Source: Ceratothoa steindachneri (lineage: Eukaryota; Arthropoda; Malacostraca; Isopoda; Cymothoidae). Taken from it: 64,000 nucleotides of DNA. The notes under the pieces are model-generated. The model was given only the letters and a program-made list of their open reading frames with translations, was not told where the DNA came from and did not search any database. Below, piece by piece: positions 45,551 through 58,407 of the stretch. Numbering within the stretch: the first letter of the stretch is position 1; every line of letters starts with the position of its first letter. The stretch lies in the NCBI GenBank assembly GCA_963969495.1, contig OZ018323.1, positions 83,027,332-83,091,331 of the forward strand, written 5' to 3'. Position numbers and translations under genes: made by a program.

Positions 45551-45553
<3 letters not shown>
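41691..45553. other. No recognised gene; GC-richer block 42.5-45.3 kb
   Basis: From about 42500 to 45300 the sequence is less AT-rich and yields several overlapping open frames up to 141 codons (44879-45304 on the minus strand, 44477-44824 on the plus). No domain, repeat or splice pattern was recognised. The contrast with the flanks suggests a decayed coding element or foreign insert, but its nature is unknown. Confidence 0.3.

Positions 45554-45621
<68 letters not shown>
45554..45621. repeat. (TA)n microsatellite
   Basis: About 34 uninterrupted AT/TA dinucleotides, followed by a purine-rich GACAGAAAGAGAAAGAGAG stretch. The open frame across it is an artefact. Confidence 0.95.
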
Positions 45622-45623
<2 letters not shown>

Positions 45624-48600
45624 ACAGACAGAAAGAGAAAGAGAGATAAATAGATATAGATATCGGAATAATATTATCTCTCTAGTTGTCATTTCATAGA
45701 AGTTAGACAAATTAATTATTACCGTTGTTAGGATGCTTCGACGTGACTATTAGCCAGTTCAATCGTGTACACAAAATACTGCCCTGTGTGCGCTTAATCT
45801 GGCAAGGTTTTGCTCATTAAAATATGAAATTGCGGATGAGCTTGATTAAAATAATGATAAACTACCTAGAAGAAAATGAAATGGAGATTCTGAGCATATT
45901 AATTTGTAAATCCTCCTTAGTGAAAAGTCATGATCACACCATACTTTAATTCTGTAACCGTTTTTTCACAATACGATACCTCTACACAAATTATAATAAC
46001 ATAGCTGATACCTATAGTGATAACTGCTGATAGTTTCAAAAGATATACAGTAGCCCCCAAAACTAGGGAACGAAATACTAAATATACATTTTCCTGAAAA
46101 GCTTTTAATTTCCATGTAAGATGAATATAATATTCTTTCAAATTTCTTTCTGACGCTGTCAAAGTTTCATATGAAAAAACAGCGGATATAAAAGTTAGGA
46201 GGAAAGATATTTGTATTGAAGATAGAATGCATCCAAAACTAGAGAAAGATAACTTTCAGTTTACACGTAAAATTTCGCGACGAATGTATGGCAACACTGC
46301 CCTACGTGTAGTGTAAACTGCCATTGGTAGAGTTAGCCTATAGAGTTGCCAGACATGTTTTATTCACCTAACTTCACCACTTTCTTCATTAAACTCCTAA
46401 GCCTTTTTATTAGTAGTAAAAAGGTTTTAATAAAACTTCAAAGATAATTAAAAAATAGTGTTTAAAAAATAATACAATCACAAGTAGTACTAAATAAACA
46501 ATGAACAATGTGAGAATGATAAGAAAGTGTCTCCGATCACAATACGATAGGGAGATTTGCCTCAAATTGCCATTGTTAGGTCACTGGGTTTCAAGTAGTC
46601 CCCTAAGTATAAGTACCTAGTACACATTTCCACTCATACTAACCTTAGAACTTTTACCAAAAACTTCAAACTGTTCTGCATTAGATACCCTCGTTGGTTT
46701 TACATTTCTTTTCAAAGAGGAGGGGCCAGTCTCCTATAAGAAACAAAACATTTACTACTAAAATGTTAGCGGCTTAGTTGTGTTGGAGTGGAGAGGAGGC
46801 AGGCAGCATTGGAAAGATGCATTCCCTTCTGATTCAAAATGCACCGAGTAGTATTCCTTTTAGTACAGCGACCATTTGCCTTTTTCACAATTTGACTTCC
46901 TCTAACATCACCAACTCTTTTAAGAACTCATCCTCTCAAAGTTTCTCCTTAGATGTAATTCTTATGTTTAAGTAAATAAATTTATATTTTCGAATACTTT
47001 TTACAGCCGTAAAAAGTGCACAGTGATTTTTGGATAGAGTAGCAAACTTGTTTCTGCACGTTCGGTCCAAGCACTTCTTCAGAGTTTCTCAATTATCCAT
47101 AAATAGCATTCGTGAGTATCATTAGATAGCATATATTTATTTCCATGTATCAACATTGAAAACAAAAGTTTAACATTTTTCAAAATATAATTTAAAGAGA
47201 AAATCAAATAGAGCATCTCCCGCAGATAGTTTGTAAGGAGAGATCTGTAATGAAATGGGAAGATACTCGTATATAGCCGGTGATCCTCTGCAAGTATTGG
47301 GGTTGAGAGAGCCCCAAATTCTACAGATGTCAACTGCAGTGTGCTAGCTCATGTTATATCTCGCAGAAAAACAGCTATTTTTATTGTTAGAAAATTACAA
47401 TAATTCCTTTGTGAGAACACAACCTTACAACCATAACTAAATTACTCACTAGAAACGTGCAGAAAGATGCTAAAACTTGTTGTAACAATCGAACAGAGAC
47501 CCCCCCCCCACTCCCTGCTCCCTCTACACATACACTCACCAATGAGTAGTAGTTCTCCGTCAGATGTAGCCAGAAATTCATTATATGTAAACATACATTG
47601 TCAATTGTAATGACAGCTTGTTGCTTTTTATTATATTCGTCTATTGGGTACAAGTGTTTTGTTAGATATTGATTGTATTTTATAATTTATATTGGATTTA
47701 GATGTGTGTATTTAACAATACATTTATTATTATATTTTTTTATTGGTTTTGCTTGTCTGATTTCAAGCGTTGTACAGATATCCCATCAATCATTTTAATG
47801 GCTAGAATAAGGGGTAAATAGGCGAAATCTGTTCTGCTACATCTCAGTCAAAGGTTATATTGAAATAGCAGAGTCATTATTTTGTTTATGAAGGGCGTGG
47901 CCATGATAAATGTTGGGTTCCCTAGTGTTGTCACGTGTCAGGCTTCTCATAACGTGAGTACAAGGTTCAGCCAGGATCACGCTTCAGATTTGTACCTCTA
48001 TCTGACTAGTATTAAAAGCATAACATTATAAAATATACAAATCAACAATCTACTATGAGACCCGTATCTCACAGTCAGCAATTCACTGTGTCAGAGCATC
48101 CAAAGAAAATAAAACTGAGTCGATAGTAGACTTTGTACTTCAAGCAACCCTATTTTCTGAGTCAGAGAGATCTTAATGACGTTGCTCGTTGCTTTGAATT
48201 TGCTGAGAACCAAGTTGATCTTGAGTTTTCCAGGTTAAAATGATAGAATCTTCTCCAGAATGAGCTATAGTTTACTTTCATCGTGATCAGAAAGCGATTT
48301 TCGAATCATTTTCTCTTGAAATGGTCTATTGTTTTCCACAAATATAACAGATGAGTGGCATTTGAAACAGATCACTCCACGACGAAAAGACGTTCCCCTC
48401 AGTTCCTCAGGCTAGGAGTTTATGAGGGGGAGTGCAACAGCCGAGATAAGAATGAGCATACTGTAAAGAAAGTCTAACCAAACCGATAATCATTCTAACA
48501 GAAGAATGTCCTCGATCTTTTTCTTGAATATTATGATCATGTTAATAAAGAAGTTCGTCAAAGGTATAGATAAAAGTGGCCATGAATTCACAAATTTGAG

Positions 48601-48792
48601 GAAACTAATAAAACCCGCAAGGAAAAGTAAACGAATATTCCGAGAAAATTTGGAAGTACAAGGAATAACAATAAACAAACAGGAAATTTAAATATATAAA
48701 TATGCAATTATGAGGAGGATCCCCCTCTTCCAACAGAATAAAGTCAATGGGAAAGAAATATGTAAAACAATTGATTTAAGGCAATCGTTAGA
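45622..48792. other. No recognised gene (3.2 kb)
   Basis: AT-rich with short frames lacking motifs. A 10-base inverted pair CAGTTTACAC (46256) / GTGTAAACTG (46311) could form a weak hairpin. A C9 run lies near 47501. Confidence 0.3.
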
Positions 48793-49059
48793 CCAGAGGT
48801 AGCCAAACTTTAGGACCCGGAAAGCAATTTCTCAGCTTCCCTAAACTATTGTGGGCCATTTACCTAATACTTGCGTTCGTTTAAAAAATCTATTAAAGTA
48901 CTTTATCATTATAAACAGGAATTACCTAATTATTTTTAAATTAACAAGCTTCATGCTGCGACTCATAGATATTATTATGCTCATCATTCATTGAGATTGA
49001 TGAAGTTGGTTTTGATTAGCTAAAAACAACTTGTAGACACTTGAAAAAAGCATCATCGA

Positions 49060-50070
49060 ACAACATGGTTAAAAGGCTTAGATGAAAGGCAGAACTCTTA
49101 TAGATAACACGATATGAAAGCTTCCAATTGGGAACAATCTTATTTTCCAAGCATTAAAAACGGATTTAAAAGGATTCAGGTCAGCACAATGAACAATTTC
49201 ATTTGCAAGAGAGTTCCATAATTTGCTATAATATGGAACAAAACATTTAGAAAACTAATCAGTTCTGTAGTTAATAATGGGAAACGCATAGTCATTCCGA
49301 GCTAAGGTACGACTAGTAAATCTAACGGAATAAAAGGAGAAGGTAGTCTCAAGTACAAGAGAATACAAGTTAAAGCTCGGTTTAATAATTTAAGATGACA
49401 CTTAGCTTTAGAAAGCCTTATAGGCATGCGATACTCAAAACATGGTAAGATGAACGCGATATTTTGTTTTAAAACAGCATCATCGTTACCTAGTTCCCTG
49501 ACGCACTTACGAAGCAGTGCAGTTTTTTTTATGCTTCTCAAAAGTAAGCTTATCATCTATCAAAACACCCAAGAGTTTAAGGGAGCAAGAGACCATCAAC
49601 GGAAACTCAAAAAGAAAGAATGGGGGATGAGGAGGGGCATGAGTCCTCGATCAACTAACAATTTAAGATTGTGACTTGCTTGGATTTAGCTTCATGCTCC
49701 ATTTAAGACACCAGGACTGTATTCTAGAAAGGCCTCTATTGAGGGAATCAGCCACAGAAACACGATCACTAAGAGAGTTAACTGAGGCATACATGGTAAT
49801 ATCATCAGCATAAGCAATTAATCTACTTTCTAAATTTGACCACATGTCAGCAGAGTACAAACTAAAAGACAAGGCACCCAAAACACTACCATGTGGAACG
49901 CCGGATAAAACCGGTTTAAAAGAGCTAGAACTTCCATCAGCTAAAACACGCTGCTGACGGCCAGACAAAGATTCTCTGAATACATTGATAATTGCACTAG
50001 CAATACCCATCAATTGCAACTTATAAAATAAAGCCTTATGATTCACTAGATCAAAAGCAGAGGGAAATAA
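49060..50070 (-). mobile_element. 5'-truncated LINE fragment (reverse transcriptase C-terminal half)
   Basis: The minus strand reads SAFDLVNHKALFYKLQLMGI, LSGVPHGSVLGALSFSLY and AYADDITMYASVNS with the catalytic Asp pair intact (49663-50070). After a stop it continues with LRKCVRELGNDDAVLKQ, FILPCFEYRMPIRLS and HLKLLNRA (49302-49556). Beyond further breaks there is SKLWNSLANEIV near 49200. Jockey-type LINEs of crustaceans and insects have this order. The endonuclease and the N-terminal half of RT are missing, as in 5' truncation. It is a third LINE lineage in this window. Confidence 0.8.
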
Positions 50071-50449
50071 CCCGGGTGTCAGAGCGAACATCCAAAGAGG
50101 ATGTCTTAAACTTAATAGGTTTCTTACTATTCATTTGTCGAGTAAAAAATAATAATTTAATGATAAATACCTTTATTTACTTCATAATCCATTTCATACA
50201 CAAATTGTTCATTTCCGTGCAATATCAAATTGAGATAAGATACATATATAAGATACAATAGCAACAGGTAAAGCAAGATTTGAAAATCATTTGATATCCT
50301 TCAACCGGGGGAAATCTTCGTACTATTGCTGCATATCTGAGAACAACCCATTCTCGCCTCATAGTTTTAAAATTCTTTATAAGATTAACTAAACAACCTT
50401 TGTGCATTTATATGAAGTATATCATTTCTTTATTCTTTCTACAGTCATG

Positions 50450-51300
50450 CCAAAGAGTTTATAAATTGTCTCTGGTTCAATGCTCTTGATCTAAAAAAGT
50501 TGAGCCATTCGGTTAAAGGCTGATTTCTTAATTCGTTGCAATAATCATCCATTTTTCCATCAGTAGTAATGCTCACTAGTCTTGTCTAGTTTGGAATTTG
50601 CTAGACTTTCCTCGACTTCTTTCAGTAAATCTTTTCTCACATAGGCGTGTCTTTTATTGACTGAATTTCTGTTAATTCTTCTATCATTCTAAAATCACTC
50701 GTAAGTCCTCAAATATAGATCATCATCGGCTGAGTTGTGTCACTTATATTCACAACATTCATCAGAAGTTAAGGAAAAAAATAAAAATACTATATTTTAT
50801 TTTTCAATTGTGTTTCAAAATTCTCTGTCATATCTACGACTTGCCTAACAACTGTACGATAAGATAAACAGTTTGTAGTGTCAACTTGATTTTTGAGGAA
50901 ATTAATGATAAGATATCAACTAGGCACTTTAATAAATTCACCATCAAAACCAATTGTTTGTTGCGTTTTTGAATTTCATATTTTAGCGTGCAAATCACTT
51001 TGTTAAGTTGAAAATCGAATATTTAAATGATAGTAAAATTGTTTGGCTTTTTTTGCTTTCCTTAAGCTTTTTTCATTTGGTATAATTTCTTTTTCTTTCT
51101 TCTTCTGGTAATTTATCATACGTTTTACCTTGTTTCATTTCATAGTAATTCTTTAAATTATAGTCTTACAGAATAATCACACGTTCTGCACACACTACAC
51201 AAAGAGCTTTTTCGGCTTCATAAGTAAATAAATATTTTCAATTTCACTCATCCTTGAATTTACGTTTAACTTTTTCTTCTTTTTCACTAATAGTTGTCAT
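50450..51300 (-). pseudogene. hAT transposase N-terminal remnant with BED-like finger
   Basis: On the minus strand from ~51300: KRKFKDE, YLFTYEAEKALCVVCAERVI and YNLKNYYEMKQGKTYDKL. This is the layout of the N-terminal zinc finger in ZBED5/SCAND3/GTF2IRD2-type hAT transposases (CxxC kept, the two His replaced by Tyr and Gln). Frame-shifted pieces downstream (FPQKSSHYK, FFSLTSDE) correspond to the region before and at the first catalytic Asp. Stops and frameshifts are frequent. The C-terminal half is not recognised. Confidence 0.55.
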
Positions 51301-51725
51301 CATTTAATAATGGTATATAAGAAACTACTAAATAAAAAATCAAATGATCGAGTATCAACTCGACCACAAAACAAACAGCTGCAAGATATATGATGAAAAC
51401 GATTTAGGTAGAAAAAAAACTCGAAATATTTTTAAATTTTTAATATTGTTTCTATCATAAATATCTCCGGAACTTTTGCTATGGAAACGTCTGATTTACT
51501 TGAACAAAGTGTGCGTTACACTTCTTACTCGAGCTTTGATGTCAACCATCACGATTCAATGCATCCCTGTATCATCAAATTAGGTTAGGAGTTTGGTTTT
51601 GATATATCTTTAATTTATTTTGTTAATTTTTTTATCTATTATATTCCCAACGGTTGCAACCAATATTTTGAGTATCGTCGGCCCACATTTATCCCACGGG
51701 CGATACATCGCCCCCTCTTGTCTTA

Positions 51726-53329
51726 AATAATCACGATGAACATGACCACAAATAAATCCGGAAAGTAGATGAGTGCTACATGAGAAAAAAAATCTGATAC
51801 GAAAGAATAGGGAAAATAGAACTGTACGTACATAAAAAAGACAACTTAATCACAAAATAAACGTTTAGATACACCTTTGAATACAATTTAGAATATAATT
51901 ATTAAGTTTTTATAAGCCCAGACTAATAATGACATTCTATAATGAAAGAAAATTCAATAATGTTACGTACAATAGAATCTTTAATGTGGCAGATGATTTT
52001 TGCAGAATTCCAGTCAATTCTATGATCGGGTCTTGACAAATGACCCACTGTTTCTTTCACCTCGTAGTACATTGAATTTATGTTGGGAGATGTATTTAAA
52101 TATTTAGCCGATTGGCCAAAGTAATATTTCGAACAATCTAACCATTTAACACTACATACACCGTGAAATGATAAGGAGCATTCTTAATTAAAGGTTGATT
52201 CATTTTATTGCGTTTCATCTCTTACTCTTATGATTATATATTTTTCTGTCTCCTATTATTTTAGGCTAATCCTTGATAAGGGAACTTGAAATAAAGTTCA
52301 AAAGTACTTCAAATATTCTTTAAATTTATTGCTTCCTCTTCCACTATTTGGTGTTTTCCATCAATTTGAGAAATATAATCCCGAGAATCAGTAAGGTAAA
52401 AAAAAAATCAAGCAAAATATTTTGGGAGACAACATATGAGGAAATCAGTGTTTTTCTCGAGTAAAAAGATCCAAGTAAAACTAAATTACTCAAAATAATG
52501 ATGCTGTAAAACATAAATTAACTTGGAATAAAGTTCTGGTGTACAAGTTGCCCATAAAACCCCACTTGGTGGACTGGTGATAATGAGCAATGTGGAAGAT
52601 CTAGCATTTGATCAAGTAAAGTTTAGCTTTTTTGTGTAAGCAGATTCCTGTTAGACAGATTAAGAATTATTCTCTGAAGCTAAATATTTAAGTTTTTTAA
52701 TGAGTTATAACAGATGTCATAAATAATATACACTTTTTAGAAAAGTTAATTTTTCAGTTACTTAGAAACCATGCTTGGTACAGTGAAACATGGCTGCATT
52801 CCCCCCCCTCACATTGACTCGACACGGGCAACCTCGGAAATAAATTGCACAAACACATGGATGCCAAATGTGAGAGAGAGATCACCCAGAGAACATTCTC
52901 TCAGTGAGAAACCATGCATATAAGGAGGCGAAACTACGTAATGAGCTTAGAAAGAAGTTTTCGTCCATCCGTCGTGCCCTCACTCAGTCGCGATTTTCCA
53001 CTCTCTCGAGACCCCTCCCCCTTGTCTTGGGAAAGAGCTTGCATGTACCATAGATTTTTCGAGCTATGTCATCGTGGGTTACCTTTATGGTACCCCTGAT
53101 AGTGTTACCCTTGTCGAATTGGTCGGGAATGAGGTTACAGACAAAGTGAGTCCATCTTCTACTCTTCTATCCTGTATTCTGTACTGTTTTCTCTATCCCC
53201 TCGACTGATAAAAAAACAAAAAACTACTACTATCCTTTCAGCTTTATCCTTCATCTATCTAAATATAAGGACCTGACAGCTACTTCAAGCGTGAAAAGAG
53301 AGGCTTTGAAATCTCTAAAAATAACACCA
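51726..53329. other. No recognised gene
   Basis: AT-rich up to ~52800, then mixed. A C8 run lies near 52800. A 61-codon frame at 52914-53099 has no motif. Confidence 0.3.
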
Positions 53330-53876
53330 ATCGGCGCTCACTGGTTGGGAGAGACTAGGACTAGAGGGGTCCTAGGCGCAGGGGCACGATGAATGGAATG
53401 AGGGTAAGTACCCCGTTAAACACTTCTCTGGCGCGTAATTACGTACCATTCCCAGTGACCGTTGAGGGGTGCCTCTGGTAGCAACTGTCCGAGGTGACGG
53501 GCCTTGTTTCTAGATTGGGTGCCAAGCCAACATAAAGCCTTTGGTCGAGTCTCTTGATGTGGCGGGATATCCATTGAACGCTACGCCGAGATCTTGGTTG
53601 CCCTTAAGGGAACTAGTAGAAGTTTAGTACGGGGCATGTTCCGCTGTTCACCTGGTGCGAAATCGATACCCACCTTCGGAGGATGTCAGTGCTGCTTGGT
53701 TGGGAGCCACGGCACGCCGAGCTTGAACGACTCGGTTGGACGAACAGCAGTAAAAGGAGCGTACCTTCTAAAAGATCCGAAGCATCTCCGATAGATAGGC
53801 GGGAGCGACTCACGCGGGGCGAACTCACCAACCCCCCTTTTTTATTGAGTCGTGGCAAAGTATTTAGAGATATAAA

Positions 53877-55177
53877 GTGTTCAGCATAATTGGAAAGAAA
53901 GGACCGGCTGCTCTTAAATACACATGCTCGGTGTGCAAAAAAGACAAGTGGTGCTTGGACTTCCCAGAGGGGTGTTACTCGAAATGCCACCCGGCAATTA
54001 TCTGCACTGACTGTGTCCTTAAAGGCGAAGTACAAGAGATCAAAGATCTATATAGATCACCTGAGCAAAAATCTAAAGAACTGGAGAGGAAGCTGCAGAA
54101 CCTCGAGTCTGAACACGTGCGTCAGCTTTGCCGTCTCGAGGACAGGATCGCCGAGATGTCCTCAAGACTAGATGTCCAGTCGGCTCACGATGTATCTCCC
54201 ACCGACATGGGTGGATCCGCCGATGAGACCCTCGCCCAAGAAGCGAGCACTGCATCCGCAGTGCCACGCCAACCTTCCAACGTCCCAGAGCTGGAGTCAG
54301 CTGCTGCGGAACTGTCTCAACGGGCCAAAATGAAGAGAAAGAAGAAGAAAGGAAATAAAAAAGAAGATAAAGTAGAAACAGAAGAAGAGAAAGCAGAAAC
54401 AGAAGTTAAACCAAAGGAAGATAGGAAAAAAGAAAGAAGAAGAAAAATATGGAGAAGAAAGAGGAAACAGAGAAGTCGCTTCTGAAATGGAAGACTCTAT
54501 CCTCTGCGGCCAAATGTGCGAGTGTCATCCTTATCGGTGATTCTCAATCAAGGGATCTCCAACCCACGCCAGCGGCCCACCTTCGTACCAGTGTAAAGGT
54601 AAGCTGCCTTTCAGGACGTGGGAACCACCAGATAAGAGTAGAGGTTGAGAAATCTCATATATCTGACAGTTCAGTCGTTGCCCTGATGGTAAGTGGCGAC
54701 GATCTCTACCTCAGAGGAGGTAGGGTAGGCCCTAAAGGCGAGATCCTTCAGACGGTCATGGGGGCTGTGGATGACTGTGGGTTGGAAACGCGCATACGTA
54801 TTGTGGTCGATATGCTCTCGAGAAGAGGTCCGAGCCGGATCGCTCACTCGAGGAACGTCTAATTGAACCGACGATGAGCAGATTTATGTACGGCAGAGGG
54901 GGTGTTTTTTGTCGACCCCTACCGCATCTTTTATCGAAGGAGCGATCTCTACAAAACGGATGGGGTGTACCTTTCCATTAAAGGAAAAGCTGTACTCTCA
55001 AACCTGAAACAAGATGTCGTGGAGCGGATTCAACCGACGGTCCGGCCCAGTTTGAGGCGGGCGTGTGTCAGTATGCCAAAGTCCCCCTTGGAACGACCTT
55101 CGTGGAATTCGCTAGAAAGGGTGCCACCACACCACCAAAAAAGAATAGAGAGACAAGTAAGACGGGAAACGGAATAG
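53877..55177 (+). pseudogene. LINE ORF1 remnant: zinc finger, coiled coil, SGNH esterase
   Basis: The first frame (53877-54485) has a PHD/RING-like Cys-His cluster (CSVCKKDKWCLDF, CYSKCH, CTDCVL) in residues ~18-45. A predicted coiled coil of SKELERKLQNLESEH type at ~60-100 and a Lys/Glu-rich tail follow. After a frame change at ~54480 the SGNH domain starts with SVILIGDSQSRDL, holding the nucleophile Ser. The block expected to carry the Gly-Asn pair reads VSGDDLYLR, with Asp in place of Asn. The last block, after two further frame changes, reads TDGVYLSIKG: the Asp is kept but Tyr replaces the catalytic His. The esterase is therefore inactive. Confidence 0.7.
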
Positions 55178-55205
55178 CGTAAGGAGTCGTACATTTGGAG
55201 ACTCC

Positions 55206-57862
55206 GTGAAAGTTCTTCTGTTTAATGCGAATTCGATCAGAAACAAGTTTCTTGAACTTCGTGGCCTCGTAGCGACGGAAGAATCTGAAATGGTGGCCAT
55301 AACAGAGACGTGGGTAAAAACCTCAAACCGAGATTTTGAAGGGAAATTCACGATTACAGGTTACCAGCTCTTCCGAAAAGATAGGTCAGACAGAGAGGGT
55401 GGCGGTGTGACGTTGTATGTGAAGGATACACTCAAATTGACGAACTGCAACATTGTAATCGACCACGAGCTAGTATAAGTTGACCTAGATATAGGTCATT
55501 CCAGATACAGGACCCCGATTCTTTACATACCTACTGCCCAACTCGTTGAAAAGGACAGGGATCTGTACTGGCTACTAGGTGAACTTGTTCAAGACAGTGT
55601 GTGTATTGCCATGGGTAATTTCAATACCCAAGTTGACTGGGAAACCAGAGAACCCTGTGGCGAGAACGCACTACTCCTGGAGTTTACGAACAACGAGATC
55701 CTGACTCAATGGGTGAGAGAGCCGACGAGAGGTAATAATACCCCTGACTTGGTTTTCACCTCTGTAGGCGAAGAGCTCGATGGCAGTGATCACCGACTAG
55801 TCAGATTTATAGTCAAGGTTCCCAAGGTAGAGTCTGCGACTAGTAAATCGAGGAAACTTGATTTGAGAAGAGCAGAATTTGCAGGTCTTCGTGCTGGATT
55901 GACTGATGCGAGGATATTGAAGATTTGTGGAATAGATTCAAAACTACGTTCATGAGTCTTCAATCACGATTCATCCCTTTGAAAAGCCTTCGTCACTTTT
56001 CCGTTTAACCAAAGTGGTTTAATCGAGAAATTGGTCAACTGCTGAGGGAAAAGAGAATGGTGTACTGGCAGTCAAAGATTTCTGGAGACTTTGAGGAGTA
56101 CCGTAGGCTAGCTAGGAGGGTAAAGTCCAGCATAAGGGTGGCAAAGCGTGCCGAGGAGCTCCGAGTGGCGAGACTTTTCAAGGAGAATCCCAAGGAGTTT
56201 TATGGTTATGTCAACAGCCGTAAACCAATCCATCACACGATTGACCCTTTAGTGAATGATGAGGGGGCATTAAAGCACTCAGATGAAGAAAATTCTAACC
56301 TCCTGAACGACTACTTCTTTTCAGTGTTTACTGAAGAATGTGATCCCATCCCCCAGCCCACGGATTCCTACTCAGGGAAAAAACTAGAGGAAGTGGACTT
56401 CACCCAACGAGAAAGAAAAAAATATCACTGAAGACGAATAAGTCCCCTGACCAGGACGGGCTTCTAACAAAGTGTTGAAAGAAGTGCGCGATCAACTGTC
56501 ACGACATCTGAGCACAATCTTCAATATGTCAATCCGGACCGGATGCGTTCCTAGAGACTGGCGTGAAGCACAGGTGACTCTTATCTTGAAGAAAGGAGAC
56601 CCTAGCCAGCCTTCGAACTACCGACCTATTAGCTTAACCTCAATAGTCGGTAAACTCATGGAAAGCATCATGGTGGAAAAAATTACGTCATATCTAGAGT
56701 CTAACTTGCGATTGAGGAGTTCCCAGCATGGGTTCCGAAGGCAACGGTCATGCCTAACGAATCTTGTGGAATTCTTCCACTTCGTTTTCAATGAGCACGA
56801 CCGGGATAAGGCGGTGGATGTTATCTACTTAGACTTTCAAAAAGCCTTCGATATGGTACCACACCGCCGCCTACTCTGGAAAGTGCGTGCGCTGGGCATA
56901 GGTGAAAATTTAGCAAGTTGGATAGAGAACTGACTAAGTGGCAGACTGCAAAGGGTGCTGTTGAAATGACAGGCTTCTGAGTCTCTGCTCGTTACTAGCG
57001 GTGTTCCTCAAGGTTCTGTCCTGGGACCACTACTGTTCGCCATCTACGTCAATGACATGGACGGTGACATGGTTGCCAAGATTTCTAAATTTTCCAATGA
57101 TACCAAGCTTGGTATGCCCGCCTTCAAGATGATCTTCGGAAGATTGGGGAGTGGTCGGCCACGTGGCAAATGCCTTTTAACGTGTCCAAATGCAAAGTGA
57201 TGTATATCGGCCCCTGAAGCCGTCAATCTCAGTATATCCTTAAGGGCACTGCTCTTGAATCCACCGACACTAGGAAGGACTTGTATGTAACTATCACTAG
57301 TGAACTTAATTTATCGAGGCAGTATATTGAGGCGGAGAAGAAAGCCCAAATGATGTAAGGTTATATAAAGTGACAGTTTGGATATCGGAACAAGTAGATA
57401 GTATTGTGTTTGTATAACTCCCTTGTCCGACCGCACTTGTAATTTGCCGTACAATTTGGGAGTCCTTCGTTTCGAAAGGATATCGCAAGATTAGAACGTG
57501 TGCAAGCCAGAACAATCAAACTGATTCCCTTTATCAAACAGAAGAGTTACGAAGATAGATTACGGGAATTAGACTTGTTCTCGCTGGAGACCCGGAGACT
57601 GCGTGGTCAGCTTATCGAAGTGTTCAAAATACTTCGAGGCTTTGACATTGTAGACTACAGGGATATTTTCCAGCTTAACCAGAGCAGAACAAGAAACCAC
57701 GGCTACGAACTTGAACTGAAGCGTTACCAGCGTGATCTGTGTGTGAAATCTTTCATATATAGCATCTGCGGCACTTGGAAGGGACTTCCAGTGAAAGTTG
57801 TCAACAGCAACTCTGTTGAACAGTCAGTTCAAGTCGAGACTAGACAAATTTTGGAAAAATAG
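55206..57862 (+). pseudogene. LINE ORF2 remnant: endonuclease and reverse transcriptase
   Basis: Endonuclease blocks: FNANSIRNKF, ITETWVKTS, GNFNTQVDWE (Asn for Asp in the usual GDFN), REPTRGNNTPDLVF and GSDHRLVRF (55206-55955). RT blocks: VLKEVRDQL, YRPISLTSIVGKLME, QHGFRRQRSCLTNL and YLDFQKAFDMVPH (56472-56933), then SGVPQGSVLGPLLFAIYVND at ~57000. The catalytic box reads FSNDTKLG near 57090, so the first catalytic Asp is Asn. The C-terminal part (57500-57862) has SYEDRLRELDLFSLETRRLR. There are about seven frame breaks or stops. Inactive copy. Confidence 0.8.
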
Positions 57863-58085
57863 CCGCTTGGAGACTTGAAGCGTGGCACGTGTGCTCTTCT
57901 AAAGCGTTAATCTGACCCTTTAGAGGACTGCGCCTGCTCAAGTGTTTACTCAAAGGTACTCCCTTTGAATGGATTGTAAGGTCTACTAGGTTATCTCTTT
58001 TTCTTGTTACTCCTTGTTGTCTTCCGCATCCTCTTTTCGCGATCTCTCTCAACGTAATAGCTAAATAAACTTTAACGTAAGAGCT

Positions 58086-58288
58086 AATCTCTAAGTCGGC
58101 GTGAAGTATAGTGTCGTTTTAACTAACTACCGTTGTAAATTCATATAGTTATATTTTTGTTAGAAAAGTTTGACTCGTTATTCATACAGACGAAGATTCC
58201 TAATTATATCAGTATAAAATAGAGTTAAAACTGTTTTTTTTCGTTTAATTTCATCTCTCATTGCCACAACAATTTCCTGCCTAATATA
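58086..58288. other. Spacer between LINE and MITE
   Basis: AT-rich, no feature seen. Confidence 0.3.
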
Positions 58289-58405
58289 CAGGGTGGTCCA
58301 TAAGTCCCAGGACACCCCACGTACAACTTTTGTATAAATATGTTATATTTTATTAATTGAACAAAAGTTGTACGTGGAGTGTCCTACGACTTATGGGCCA
58401 CCATG
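58289..58405. mobile_element. 117-bp Tc1/mariner-type MITE
   Basis: Inverted arms of 45 bases (58289-58333 and 58361-58405), beginning CAGGGTGGTCCATAAGT, pair with only a few mismatches around a 27-base AT-rich loop. The element is bracketed by TA (58287-58288 and 58406-58407), the duplication made by Tc1/mariner transposases. There is no coding capacity. Confidence 0.85.
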
Positions 58406-58407
58406 TA

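Larger units (their letters stand above)
48793..51725 (-). mobile_element. Second hAT relic (BED-finger, ZBED5/GTF2IRD2-like type) with nested LINE
   Basis: The left border CAGAGGTAGCCAAACTTTAGG with GGACCCGGAAAGC is the familiar end of Charlie/ZBED5-type hAT elements. The region CGGCCCACATTTATCCCACGGGCGATACATCGCC at about 51690-51720 (quoted here as landmarks CGGCCCAC and GGGCGATACATCGCC) looks like the opposite subterminal end. A minus-strand BED-finger transposase remnant lies at 50450-51300 and an unrelated LINE fragment occupies 49060-50070. No clear 8-bp duplication was found, so outer limits are approximate. Confidence 0.5.
53330..58085 (+). mobile_element. Third LINE (CR1-like, esterase ORF1), decayed, near full length
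   Basis: About 4.75 kb. It has a GC-rich leader (53330-53876), ORF1 with zinc finger, coiled coil and SGNH-esterase remnants, ORF2 with endonuclease and RT remnants, and a short 3' region ending near ACTTTAACGTAAGAGC. Architecture matches the 8.75-kb LINE, but the sequences are clearly different families and this copy carries many frame breaks. Confidence 0.8.
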
